Source: Gentiana macrophylla (lineage: Eukaryota > Streptophyta > Magnoliopsida > Gentianales > Gentianaceae). Taken from it: a DNA stretch of 64,000 nucleotides. Made by a program: the position numbers and the translations under genes. The stretch is from NCBI GenBank assembly GCA_026214975.1, contig JAOBSW010000201.1, positions 1 to 64,000 of the forward strand, in the 5' to 3' direction. Of the stretch, positions 46,463 to 56,990 are shown one piece after another. The notes beneath the pieces were generated by a model. That model worked only from the letters and a program-made list of their open reading frames with translations, was not told the DNA's origin and made no database searches. The first letter of the stretch is position 1. Each line of letters starts with the position of its first letter.

Positions 46463-47296
46463 TCATTCAAGGGTTGGAGCTTTAACTCGCCAAACTTTCA
46501 CTCCAGAGGTTTGTACCTTTATAGAACCTTTTTGAGCTCTCTTCCTAGCAGACCTTTCCCTCTTTACTTGCATAATAGGTCTGCCTCTACGTTGAGATTT
46601 AGACTTTAGATCCAAGGGCTCCACATTTTCCACTTTTAGCTCAAAGTGTTCACTACGCAACACGGAAGGACTAGCTTCCGTGAGCATCTTGTTGAGGTCC
46701 TTCTCTTCTCTCTCTCTCAGCATTAGTCTTATGAATTCCTGCTCAACGGTTTCTACGACAACCTCTCTATTCCTATGCCCCTCTAATTCCATAATTTCCA
46801 CCTTTCCTAAAGCATTCGTCATCTTACAACTTTCCGGTTTATTCCCTAGGGGTTCTAAGATCTTAAAAGATACAGCATCATTATTCAATCTCAAAGTAAT
46901 CTCCCCATTGTCAAAATCCATGACAGCCCTGCTTGTTGCTAAGAAAGGTCTCCTTAACAGAACTGGGGCACTTAGGTCCTCGGGTACGTCTATCACCGTA
47001 AAATCAATTGGATAACTAAACCCTCATGCCTTAATCGTACATTTCCTAAGCAGACCTGCAGGCATATCTCCAGTTCTATCGACAAAAGTCATGGTTTTGG
47101 TTTGATTCATTACAACCGGAAGCTTGATCTTTTGACAGAAGGAAAAAGGTAGAATGTTGCAACTCGAGCCAGAGTCGTAGAGACCTAATCCTACTGATAT
47201 ACCATTAACCGAAATCGGGAGTCGGAATGTGCCAGGGTCTCCTAACTTCACCACGGTGTCTGAGTCTGGGTAATCCTCAGGCTCTGAAAACATCAT
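46463..47296 (-). pseudogene. Aspartic protease region of element B
   Basis: Minus strand, two adjacent frames. The first (47296-47024) has GDPGTFRLPISVNGISVG and the active site LYDSGSSCNILP (D-S-G). The second (46996-46463) begins MIDVPEDLSAPVLLRRPFLA, the conserved end of Athila-type proteases, then a polar region and a basic tail (RERSARKRAQKG) ending GVKVWRVKAPTLE. The two frames are separated by a stop near 47020. No reverse transcriptase follows, so pol was deleted internally or never present. Confidence 0.82.
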
Positions 47297-47529
47297 GTCA
47301 GGATCCTCTTCAGGATTATCAGAATCATAACCGAAGACGATCTATCAATTAACTCGCAAGGGAACTCACCTGGACGATACGTGTTATACTCCTTTAAGTT
47401 CTCTTCAGGCTCTTGCTTGATCGCTTCTTTCTCTTTTTCCAACCGTTTCTTTATAGCTTCATAATGCTCTCTTGCTTCAGATCCAGGGTACATGGAAATT
47501 GGTGTGATGTTCAACATTGTCCGAGGCAT
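47293..47529 (-). pseudogene. Short gag-like frame of element B
   Basis: Minus strand, 78 codons, Glu/Lys-rich (EAIKKRLEKEKEAIKQEPEE), directly upstream of the protease and shifting into its frame. It is probably the residue of gag-pol preceding protease; no capsid or zinc-knuckle domain is seen. Confidence 0.45.
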
Positions 47530-47900
47530 AGTATTTGACTTGCTTGCTCATTTTCAACTCTGATTTGATCGAGTTTCTGAAGTGTTCTGACCTTCCTGCA
47601 AAAAGGCAAAGTAAAACAAGGAAAAGGTCAGCCGCTTCAGTTGGGTGTGATCCCAACTACTGCGGACCTACTAACTAAAATCAACAAGGAATAACACAGA
47701 ATAACTAAGGCTGTTCGGAAATTGATTTTTCAGGCCTCAGTATCCCGGGGGTTAGCCACGGTAAACCGGCCCTGAAATTTCTCTTTCTGACAGTTCAACA
47801 TGTGTAGGGTTGATCCAGAACGACTCAAAATAAAATAAAATAAAAATAAAAATGACTTCTTAATTAGAATTAAAACGTTTATATTTAAAATTGGCCATTA

Positions 47901-47918
47901 TCGCCGGCAGCGGCGCCA
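47901..47918 (-). other. Primer-binding site of element B (tRNA-Asp type)
   Basis: Minus strand TGGCGCCGCTGCCGGCGA, 7 bp after the 5' LTR, with two differences from the perfect tRNA-Asp site in element A. Confidence 0.85.
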
Positions 47919-47925
47919 AAAATCT

Positions 47926-49362
47926 TGATCGCGTGTAAGTCACTAACGTCGATATTACTAGCAAGAATAGTAGGTACATTGTAGTATAGTAAATGCGAGT
48001 CAAGGTCGATCCCACAGAGACAATGCAACTATAAGTATAAATGATTCTAACTTAATTAAGAAGCAACATAGAAGCGGTCATTGACCAACAATAACACAAA
48101 AGAAAATAAACATGGTATTTCTCTCCCTCTTCTTACTGATCTACTAACTTGGATTAGTTAATCGTTACGTTTACTTCCCCACATAATTTCCTTAAATTAA
48201 TCGTGAGTTTTAGTTTTAATTATCATTATCAGCTACGGGTGCAATTCCTACTCCTATCTACTCCGACAATGGTAGTAGACAATCTATACGCAAGCTACCC
48301 TCCTTAATTGGTCCGTAATAGCCCATACGCCTAAAGAACTAGAATTGCCGATATCGAGCGCTAACTCATACCGCTAACCTGACTAGACAGCTGTCGACAT
48401 TGATCAGCACGTTCCTAGGATCCATTCTAGACTATGTCCAAACTTAGCACTTCACTATTCATATTTCATGCCAGTTTACGATTACAATAAGCAGATTGGC
48501 CAGATCTAACCTACTGTTAATTAAACCTGTCGATCAACGTAGCTGTAGTGAATCGCAATTTTAGGTTTTCTAAATAATGCCTCGGTAAACTGGTATAGAC
48601 CTCCGGGTTACCTAGGGCGGCTTTTTCTATTCCTGGATCTACATTGCTCAATTACGATTATTCTAAGTAAATTATGGTGTCTTTAAACATGCAGATTAAC
48701 TAAAACATATAAATACGAACAGATCTACCATATTGAAGACAAAAAGGAACGTTCAAAGCTTCATACCTTCAACAATGGTGATCTAGCTCGATCTACTCAA
48801 GCTAGAGATGATGGCAGAAGAGAGAAAACCGAAAATTACTCCTTCAAAACTTGAATAACTTTATTTCATCAAAATATATAATGTATGTAATGTAATATAT
48901 AAAACTTGTTGAAGAACTCTGTTAATGCGGCCTTATATGGATACAGTGACCCACTTAAGACTCTCTAAAACCCTAATTGACCTAGATAATGTGGCAGAAT
49001 CAATTTCGTGTGAAACAAGTCCTCGGTTTACCGGCCCTAGCCTCCGGTAAACCGGGCCGATTTTTCCCCTTTTTCTTCAACAAGCTTCTTCTTGGATTTT
49101 AATCACTTGGCCCAATGTACTTCTTTCGGTCCAGATCCATTCTCCAATGCTCCATATCTGGTACATCCTATAAAACATGCAAAACGAGACAAAACAGTAC
49201 CAAATCTTCGGGAAAATAGCTTAGATGCAGAATTACGATCCTAGAAACATGCACATAGCATTTAACATATATTTCATATAATAACGAGCCTATCTGTCAT
49301 CTCTTGAGAAGAATTCAGGATGAATAAAGGTATAATTATTGGTACATTTTAGAGCGTCATCA
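47926..49362 (-). repeat. 5' LTR of element B
   Basis: 1437 bp, minus strand start TGATGACGCTC, end ACACGCGATCA. Colinear with the 3' LTR with scattered substitutions. Confidence 0.95.
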
Positions 49363-49720
49363 ACTCCTATGGGTGGAACCACTCTCGAATGCGCGGTATA
49401 TTCCATCTGCGCGTACCCGGCAACATTAAATCTTTCACTGTACACTCCAGTGGGCAATCGTGGCCTGCAAAGGGAATCCTAAAGGAAGGCTGGAGGGTTG
49501 TCCAAGCATCAAAGAACGTAGAAACACCCGAGCCATATCCAATCCTCCACTTCATTCCACTGACGAGAAGATCCTGCCCCTCCAGTATACTCCGCCACAT
49601 AAATGAAGGCCTGGCCGAGAGCCTAGCCGCCCAGAAGGTACTACCTAGATAATATTTAGCCCGTTGTTGGGAGGATTTTGCATCATTAAACAAAAGAAAA
49701 TTTATAAACCCTAACTACCA
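49363..49720 (-). pseudogene. LINE ORF2, RT C-terminal region
   Basis: Minus strand. ARLSARPSFMWRSILEGQDL and MKWRIGYGSGVSTFFDAWTT match the region after the RT domain in plant LINEs (PSxxWRSI...G..WRIG.G). Upstream LGFINFLLFN joins it with an apparent deletion. It continues at 40264 on the other side of element B. At 49720 it is cut by the LTR of element D; the rest of the LINE, including the catalytic RT domain, is not in the window. Confidence 0.85.
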
Positions 49721-51188
49721 TGCAAAACTAACTCCTAACCGGCCGAATCCCGGGTAATTGATAGTAGAGAGCGAAGTGAGTAAAGGGTCGATCCACAGGA
49801 AGGGTGGGATGTTGAATCTAATTTCACTAATTCCTTTCAATTGTTACTTAGGAAAAACGAATAAACGAAAGAACAAATAAAATAAACGAAAGAGCAATTA
49901 AAATAAATCTAACCTACAAAATAAAATAACACAACCTAAACTAAACTAAAGATACATGGGATCAAACAGTGCACAAACCAAGTGATTTCAATCCTAGTTC
50001 ATCTCATGATTTTAATTCAAATTGTGGTTTCACCTTTACACGAGATACAAACCCCTAATCTCTTAGTGAATCTGTATTCTCAAGCTATGGATTCCTAATT
50101 CCTTAGTGAGTCCAATTTATCAATCTCTCATCTTCCGAATGTTGAGATCGATTTACCAAACAAAACTCGGTGTAGATTCAGGTTAACTCTCGTATTTTAG
50201 AATCTAACAACCTAGATAATTAACCAATTAATTTGTCACATAATTAATGATTAAAGATCCTATCTTTCTATGGTGATCTAGTCTACGCAACTTCCGTATG
50301 TTGTAAACATCAATTAGTAAACTATCTTCCGATATGGTTCACAAAAATAGCATCATAAACATAGAAAAATACAAAATAAATTAAAGATCATGAAAATAAA
50401 AAGGATTGAATAAATTGGAAAATCAAACTCACATAGTTTATACAAGGGTTGAACACCATGGATCAACAATGAAAAAAACGGAAGAAAAACGCATCTAATC
50501 TAACCCCGGATCACCCGAGCACAAGGCTCGGGTGACCGGCCTTGAAGCTCTCAGGTTGCCGCTGCTCCTTTGCTTTTTGCGGCTGGAATGAATTGTAATA
50601 TTATTGGATCTTTAGGGTTGAACAGCATGCGCATATATATATAAATTGTAAGGCGGCTGTTTGTGTATTTGGGTAGTATGTCGGCTGAATAATCCTTATT
50701 TAGGTATTTATTGGAATAAAACTTCTAAAATTCATATCTTGAGTTGTAGACCTCCAAAAATTATGATCCGAATGTCATAAAAAAGCTCTCGGAAAACTCT
50801 ACAACTTTCATTAAGGACTCTTCTTGAAAACGCCTTTTTGACTAGCCCGTCAGATTACGAGTCGTTTTAAGGGATTTTCCCAAGCTTTATTTCATCTTCA
50901 TCCTCTTGTATCTCTTCCTTTCCACTTTAATCTTCAATCAAACATCATTTAGACCTCTTCCATTCCACATTTGTGCACCTAAAAGATGACAAAACCGAGC
51001 AAAACGTGAAACCATACAAAATAGATAATAAAACCACGATATTTACTCGATTTTGCATTTTAACTATTCAAAACGTCATTTGCTCAATTAATCGATTATA
51101 AGTTCGAATTCTACTTAAAAACATCCATATATGGGGAATATTGATATAAAATATATCCTTATAAAACACTACAAATTGTCCCTTAACA
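49721..51188 (-). repeat. 3' LTR of element D (Athila-like, minus strand)
   Basis: On the minus strand it starts TGTTAAGGGACAATTTG and ends GTTAGTTTTGCA, 1468 bp. The left end abuts LINE coding sequence; the polypurine tract is at its right side. It contains a perfect 10-bp inverted repeat, TCACCCGAGC and GCTCGGGTGA, separated by 5 nt (50511-50535). It also has the conserved block shared with 1136-1260 and 54025-54170. Its target duplication partner lies outside the window. Confidence 0.85.
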
Positions 51189-53030
51189 ACTCCCCCACAC
51201 TTAAACCTTGCTCGTCCCGAGCAAAACAAAACAAAGTCAAGCTCGAGACAAATAAACATCCATACAAATATGAAGTATATTCAATAACTTAGAAGTTCAC
51301 CCCGTGTAGTGTGTGCATAGCCATAATAAACTTCCACTAAGTTCCACAATTTGAAAGTTATTCAAACCAAAACTAGCCCGGTTTCCCATCTAAGTTAGAA
51401 ATATTCAAAAATTATAACAGCACTTTACAAAACATACATATCCCAAAAAGAAATAGTAGAGAATATCTAAAACCTTTCTGACAAACTCAGAGGATAATCC
51501 CTACAACATATTCTTGATTTATACTGGGTATAAGATTAACGATAACTAAGTCCTTACTTATTCATAATAATATATTTCAATATTTTCACTTTTTCACACT
51601 TTTCTAACACACATCGAGAATAAGCTTTTGCCCTCATAGCGAGAATAGGACATTTCAAGATAATCCCTACCTTACTCCAATCATAAGGCAACTATAAACC
51701 GATCGGTCGTGAGCTTTTGGTCATCATAGTGGAATAGGACATACGTGGTACACCCTACCTCACCCAAATCATAAACCACTTCGACACACACAATTACAAT
51801 TATGTTTACTTAGAGATTTGGTCGGCAAAGTGGAAAAGATTATTTTCTAGTAGTAGAGACACCATCGAGCATAACACCTCAAGTAAACAATTTATTACTA
51901 TTGCAAAGACTTAATCACGCTTCACTTATCACATTCAAACTTACAGATATTCAAGTATGTCATACTTTAATCCTAGAATACAAACTACTAAACTTTTCAA
52001 GAATTGTACATAAGCAAAGAAACATGCTATAATCATCAAAAATCTCCAACTAAAATGGGGTAGGCTTTCAACATTTAGCTCATCATTTACTATGGCATGT
52101 GAAAAGAGTGTTGGGTGAAACAACTAAAATTACTAAATATCTGAGAATATAGCAAAAATGATATAAACTCAAGCAAAGATATGCCTTTGTCTACTCGGGA
52201 TATAACAAAAAATTTGAAAATTAAGCACTTTTCATAGAAATACTAAAAATATGAGCAAACGACTCATAGATACATATAAACCACCTTCTCCCCCACACTT
52301 AGATTGCAACTTGTCCTCAAGTTGTGCAGAAATAAAAAGAAAGAACTTAGCTGATTATCGTTCGAAAGTGGCAAGTCTGGAAGTGGTAGCGAGTCGATCC
52401 GTAAATGCTCGATTTAAAGCGAAGAGATCGTGGACCATCCACGGAAAAGCGATATCATCTCGAAACTCACAATTGCTATCGCAAAGATCCCGCACACTTG
52501 ACAAACAAGGAAATATCTAGGGGACAAGGGGAATAGAACATACAGAGCACAAAATAGAATCGCTTGGATGGAAAAATCAAACAGGAAAGTATGAGAACAT
52601 CTAAGCGTCTAAATATGGAAGTTTGATATAAGCACAAAAAGAAATAATAGCTCAGATGGAAAGATCAACACTTAAACTCAGGACATCTAAGAATAAAGCC
52701 ACAGAAGGTTGTAGAATGATATAGACCACATGTGCAAACAGAAACATCAAACTCCAACTAATAATGATAGAGGATTATACATGGAAAAGAAGTCAGAAAG
52801 ATTTTTCAGATTAAGCTCATATAGAGATGGAACATATACATGGAACATTACACAACAGTAGGCTAGGTGCAACTACATGAAAATATACTACAATGCAGCC
52901 TACATGATATGCAATCCTAAAAATAAAATAAATAAAAATAAATTTCGACAAAGCTCAGGTGATCGAGTTGACTCGACAACTCTACAACGGTGACTACGGC
53001 CCGTGCGTAATCGAGAGAAAAAAAAACGAG

Positions 53031-53537
53031 GTAGTATTACGGAAACCGACAGTTAACTACGCTCAAGAAAAATAAAAGAGAATAGAAAAACAATGCAACT
53101 AGATGATATGCAACTAAATGATATGCATCTAAGTGATATGCAAAAATAAAAGAAAATAAAAAGAAAGAAAACTAGCCCACTCATTTGCAGCATGACATGT
53201 ATATAATAAACGTCTACCAAATAATGACAGGTTACGATAAACGACAGTGCTGTTCATTACATGCAATGTAGACGCGCCTTAAGACTCGTCAAAGGTGATA
53301 GCATTATGGAAACCAACAGTTAGCTATACTAAAAAGATATAACTCATAAGGTTTCCATCGTAGCAACGGAAAACCGACAGTAGCTACCCAAATGAGTTAC
53401 ACTAAAAACAAGAAAGCGCATAGGTCTCAAAGCTCACAAGATTCATCATACCGGTATGTAGCATACGGGAACCGACATTAGCTACTAATTAACAATAAGG
53501 CCAGTTATAGCATACGAGAACCGACAGTAACTATAAC
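53031..53537. repeat. Five dispersed hairpin repeats (GGAAACCGACAGT family)
   Basis: Five units at 53031-53060, 53298-53327, 53360-53387, 53458-53485 and 53504-53537. Each has a 5-7 bp stem (GTAGT/ACTAC, ATAGC/GCTAT, GTAGC/GCTAC, GTAGC/GCTAC, GTTATAG/CTATAAC) around an 18-20 nt loop with the core GGAAACCGACAGT. The stem sequences differ but stay complementary. The loop has a small inner stem CGG/CCG around AAA, which in the second unit is TGG/CCA. Confidence 0.75.
53101..53145. repeat. Short tandem repeat of a GATATGCAACTAAAT-type unit
   Basis: About three imperfect copies of a 15-bp unit (GATGATATGCAACTA, AATGATATGCATCTA, AGTGATATGCAAAAA), lying between the first and second hairpin repeats. 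Confidence 0.8.
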
Positions 53538-53568
53538 ATGCCTAGTTGAATCAAGTATATTAGATTAA

Positions 53569-55318
53569 TGTTTAGGGTGATTTTATACGATTTCTAATGT
53601 TATATTTTATAACAATTTCCTCCATATTCGTATAATTTGCATAGAAATCAAGGGTTTAATCGAATTATTGAGCAAATGAGTTTTAAAAGTGGTTAAGTGC
53701 AAATTTGTGTTAATTATGTGGTTTCATTGATAAAAATCTTTGAATATGAGATGTTACATTTTGCACGATGTTATCATGAATGTAGGTACGCTTGCATGTT
53801 AAATGAGGAGCTTAAACGAAGATCAGATGAAGATTAAGAAGAAAGCTCGATTCGAATAAAGAAAGCTCGATTCGATTCGGCCCAAACTTGGTGATCAAGT
53901 ATTTCAAAATATGCCACGTAACATTATATTTTGAGGCCTAAAAGATGGATTTTGAGGAAAAGAAGAAGATGCCACGAGTTTACGAGATCAACGGATCAAT
54001 ATTTTCCAACGTACTTCTACCGTAACCTGTTTTTCGATGGAAATTTTACCCGACTTAGAGGCATTTTCAGGGGAAGAGTTCTTGACGAAAGTTGTAGATA
54101 CTAAAATGAGCTTTCCAACGCATTTTGAATCACGTCAATCGGAGGTCTACAACTCAAGTTATGATTTTTTACCGAACTACTCGGAATTACGGACGAACCA
54201 GGAGATATTTTGGCCAAGTTTGATGCATGTTACTCCATGTGCTCCTTAATGATGATGATGATGAGTCATAACAAACTCCACATGCTATTTTAGTGACTCC
54301 TCACCTTCACATGCAAAGTCATTATCACCTCCCACATGCTTATAACAAACTTGAGAATATTCCTTAGCATATTCTCCCAAAAATATCTCCCTCAACTACA
54401 ACCTCTCCCTTATACACCTCCCCTCAACTCTCCCTATAAGAACTCCCTCATTTCCATCCATAAAGGCGCCCCTCCTTGGTCACTTTTGGCCAAGCTTTTA
54501 CTTTTCCCGCCTTTTATGTAAATACTCTCAGGCGTTATGCCGAGAATAAATTAGAATAGTAGTCTTGTTGTAATCCGAGCTACGGCCCGATTCTCAAATC
54601 ATAATCGAGGATGATTGGCTAAGGTCTCTAAGCTAGAACCACCTTTGTGAAGCCACCATCACCGGAATAAACAAGGATTTCGTTTTCATTTGTTCTAGTG
54701 AGTTTCTTGTTCTTCCTTCATGTTTGAATTGTTTATGTGCAATTTGTATGATCTATACTTATGTTGCATGCTAATCGAATTTAGATACGATAGTTGATGA
54801 ATTCAGTAGATTACCGTGAAGGAGAATGATAATATTCTTCCAACATACGTAAGTTGAGGGTGAATGTTATTAGATTAGGATTTATATCCATATCTTTGAT
54901 CCGTAAATGCTTTAGTTGTACCGAGAGTGGTGAACTAATTAAAAGGCGATGAACCGAAAGGAAAATGCCTCTTTAGCCAGATAATAATCCAAGAACTTAC
55001 GAATGAATATGTGTCTTTCTTGTTATTTTCGGTGGGGTGGTGGATCAATGGTGTGTTCTAGTTATTTTAATCTTTCTTTAAACAAATTTTCACGTATCGT
55101 CTTTCTTTTCACGTTTGCTACCTTAGTTTGTTAATTGAAAATCCGAGATCATAATCATCAACTTTATAAAAGAAATCGAAGGCAAAAACACTTTTTCGTA
55201 CAAGTCCCTGCGGATACGATCCGGTTTCACCACTATAGCTGCGAGCCTTCGCACTTGGGGCTGACATCGGTTTTATTTTATTACTTGTTATCTTTTACTT
55301 TGCATAAAACCGCGAACA
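53569..55318 (+). repeat. 5' LTR of element C
   Basis: 1750 bp, starts TGTTTAGGGTGATTTTATACG, ends AACCGCGAACA. The first 180 bp recur at 63821-64000. It contains the block shared with other LTRs (54025-54170, reverse orientation in window coordinates). Confidence 0.93.
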
Positions 55319-55324
55319 AGTTTT

Positions 55325-55342
55325 TGGCGCGCGTTGTCGGGA
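55325..55342 (+). other. Primer-binding site of element C, diverged
   Basis: TGGCGCGCGTTGTCGGGA begins 6 bp after the LTR, the same spacing as in element A. Compared with the tRNA-Asp complement it has an extra G, a C-to-T change and one G fewer. Confidence 0.75.
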
Positions 55343-55398
55343 CTTGGCACGAAAATTTTTTCGCCGGTTTTTTTTGTCAACTAAGTTATCTGCTTTCG

Positions 55399-55440
<42 letters not shown>

Positions 55441-55572
55441 TCGGTAATTACCGAGAGAGAAAAAAATATTTTCTTTTCGATTCTGCTTCGCATTCGTATT
55501 AGTTTTATAGTATTTTGTTTCTTTTTACTATTTGTTTAGACTGTTTTGAGCCTGTTTTAGTATAGCTTTTTT

Positions 55573-55603
<31 letters not shown>

Positions 55604-55788
55604 TTTAAAAAAATTCTCGATAAATACCGAGTGGATTCGGTAATTACCGAGAAAGAGAGAAAAGAAACACGGAACACGTTTCAATCATTGAGGTTGGGTG
55701 ATGGATTCTCGGTGAATCCCACTCATGGAAGCATAAGGATAAAATCCCGAAACCTCGTGATTTAGGTGTTGGTGCCCAAACGTAGTTT
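55343..55788 (+). other. 5' leader of element C
   Basis: Non-coding. It has two long poly-A runs (about 55403-55436 and 55579-55602). Each is followed by the perfect 14-bp palindrome TCGGTAATTACCGA (55441-55454 and 55637-55650), and the second copy is also preceded by an imperfect one (55614-55631). Confidence 0.7.
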
Positions 55789-56990
55789 ATGCAAACTCGA
55801 ACTCACGGGGGACCACTTTTGTATAATCCGGAGATAGAGCGAACCATCGCTCGACCAAACAGACGTTTGGCCCGGCTCACCGGACCAACGGACGAGGGAA
55901 CCACGGAAGGAAACAATCCTGAAGGATACGTTGAGGGAGAAGCTCAAGTAGGAGCCCAGGTTGAAGAAATGGCAGAGCAACGGACATTGGCAGACTTTGC
56001 CATGCCATCTATTGTGAAAGTTAATCCTGCGGTCGTGATTCCCAAATCACGGGGTGATAATTCGAACTCAAAACTTCTTTAATCAATCCGGTGAGAGGTT
56101 CCACATTTCATGGATTTTCCATCGAGGACCATGACGATCACATTCACTCATTTCTAGAATCGTGCGGGACTATTTTAATCAAAGGGGTCACTGAGGACGC
56201 CCTAAAGATGAAACTTTTTCCCTTCTCACTGAAGGGAGAAGCGAAAGAATGGTATAAATCCTTACCAGTCGAATCCATTACTTCGTGGGAGGAGTTGGAG
56301 AAAGAATTCTGAGCCGAGACTTTCCACCGCAAAGACGGCTCATCTTCTGAATCAGATATTCACTTTTGTGCAATCCGAGAAGGAATCATTTTACGATGCA
56401 TGGAAACGATTTAAGACTCTCTTGAGAAAGTGCCCCACCATGGGCTGGACAAACAAAGATTGATCAACACTTTCTACCAGTGGTTTGATTTGAATTGACT
56501 AAGGAATGGTGAATAGTTTGCGGGAGGTGCATTTTCGAGAAAGACACGATGAGGATGGATGTTGTTTGAAGATATTGCAAAGTATAATTATGCCCCTACT
56601 ATGCAAAAGGCCCAATCGTAAAAGCTCATTGCAGGGAAGTATGAGGTAGATGAGACCACGTCTCTAAAAGCTCAGTTGGCCGCACTACAGAAGCAAGTGA
56701 CGGCAATGAATGTTCAAAGTCTTGTGTGTGACAATTGCCATGGCCAAGGCCATCGTAGTAATCAATGCCAGCTTGACCCGATCTCACAGGTCAAAGTATT
56801 TTTCAAAACAATGTCGTTTGCCAAAATTGCGATACCGTTGGGCACGATTCCATCGATGTCATCTATTGTTGCATTCGGAAGAAGTGAATACATTCACTTC
56901 TCAAAATTATCGACCTTCGGTCGAATCAAAACACTCAAGGATTCAATTATAACCGAACCACCCTGGTTTCCGATGGAGTGACCTTCCGGG
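55789..56990 (+). pseudogene. gag of element C
   Basis: Starts MQTRTHGGPLLYNPEIERTI at 55789. The capsid-type Retrotrans_gag core reads FHGFSIEDHDDHIHSFLESC, LKMKLFPFSLKGEAKEWYKS and SITSWEELEKEF (56091-56312), where the frame stops. Broken homology follows to the zinc knuckle CDNCHGQGHRSNQC (CX2CX4HX4C, about 56728-56770). This arrangement is typical of Athila gag. A frameshift near 56080 separates the N-terminus from the core. Confidence 0.85.

Larger units (their letters stand above)
40265..49362 (-). mobile_element. Element B: Athila-like LTR retrotransposon lacking RT and integrase
   Basis: LTRs at 47926-49362 (5') and 40265-41692 (3'), flanked by the perfect duplication ACTCC (40260-40264 and 49363-49367). 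On the minus strand the order is LTR, tRNA-Asp-type primer-binding site, a short gag-like frame, protease, a promoter-like spacer, a Transposase_32-type ORF, 3' untranslated region, polypurine tract, LTR. RT, RNase H and the integrase core are absent, so it depends on other elements. A 1467-bp solo LTR lies in the last ORF. It is inserted in the LINE. Confidence 0.92.
51189..53568 (-). mobile_element. Element D: polypurine tract and 3' untranslated region, interrupted by element C
   Basis: Minus strand. The polypurine tract AAGTGTGGGGGAGT (51189-51203) is preceded by the hairpin TTGCTCGGGACGAGCAA (51208-51224). An internal polypurine-like box lies at 52286-52320. From 51189 to about 52540 the sequence is homologous, in inverted orientation, to 62480-63820 of element C. 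Beyond about 52900 lies a hairpin-repeat region. No coding sequence is seen. Element C is inserted at 53569 after ATTAA; the rest of D should lie beyond the right edge. Confidence 0.75.

Noticed and set aside
49389..49652. Plus-strand 87-codon frame
   Set aside because: It is opposite the LINE ORF2 segment, which has clear family motifs on the minus strand.
53031..53537. CRISPR-like array
   Set aside because: Spacing is irregular, repeats are imperfect hairpins, and the context is a plant retrotransposon. CRISPR arrays are prokaryotic.
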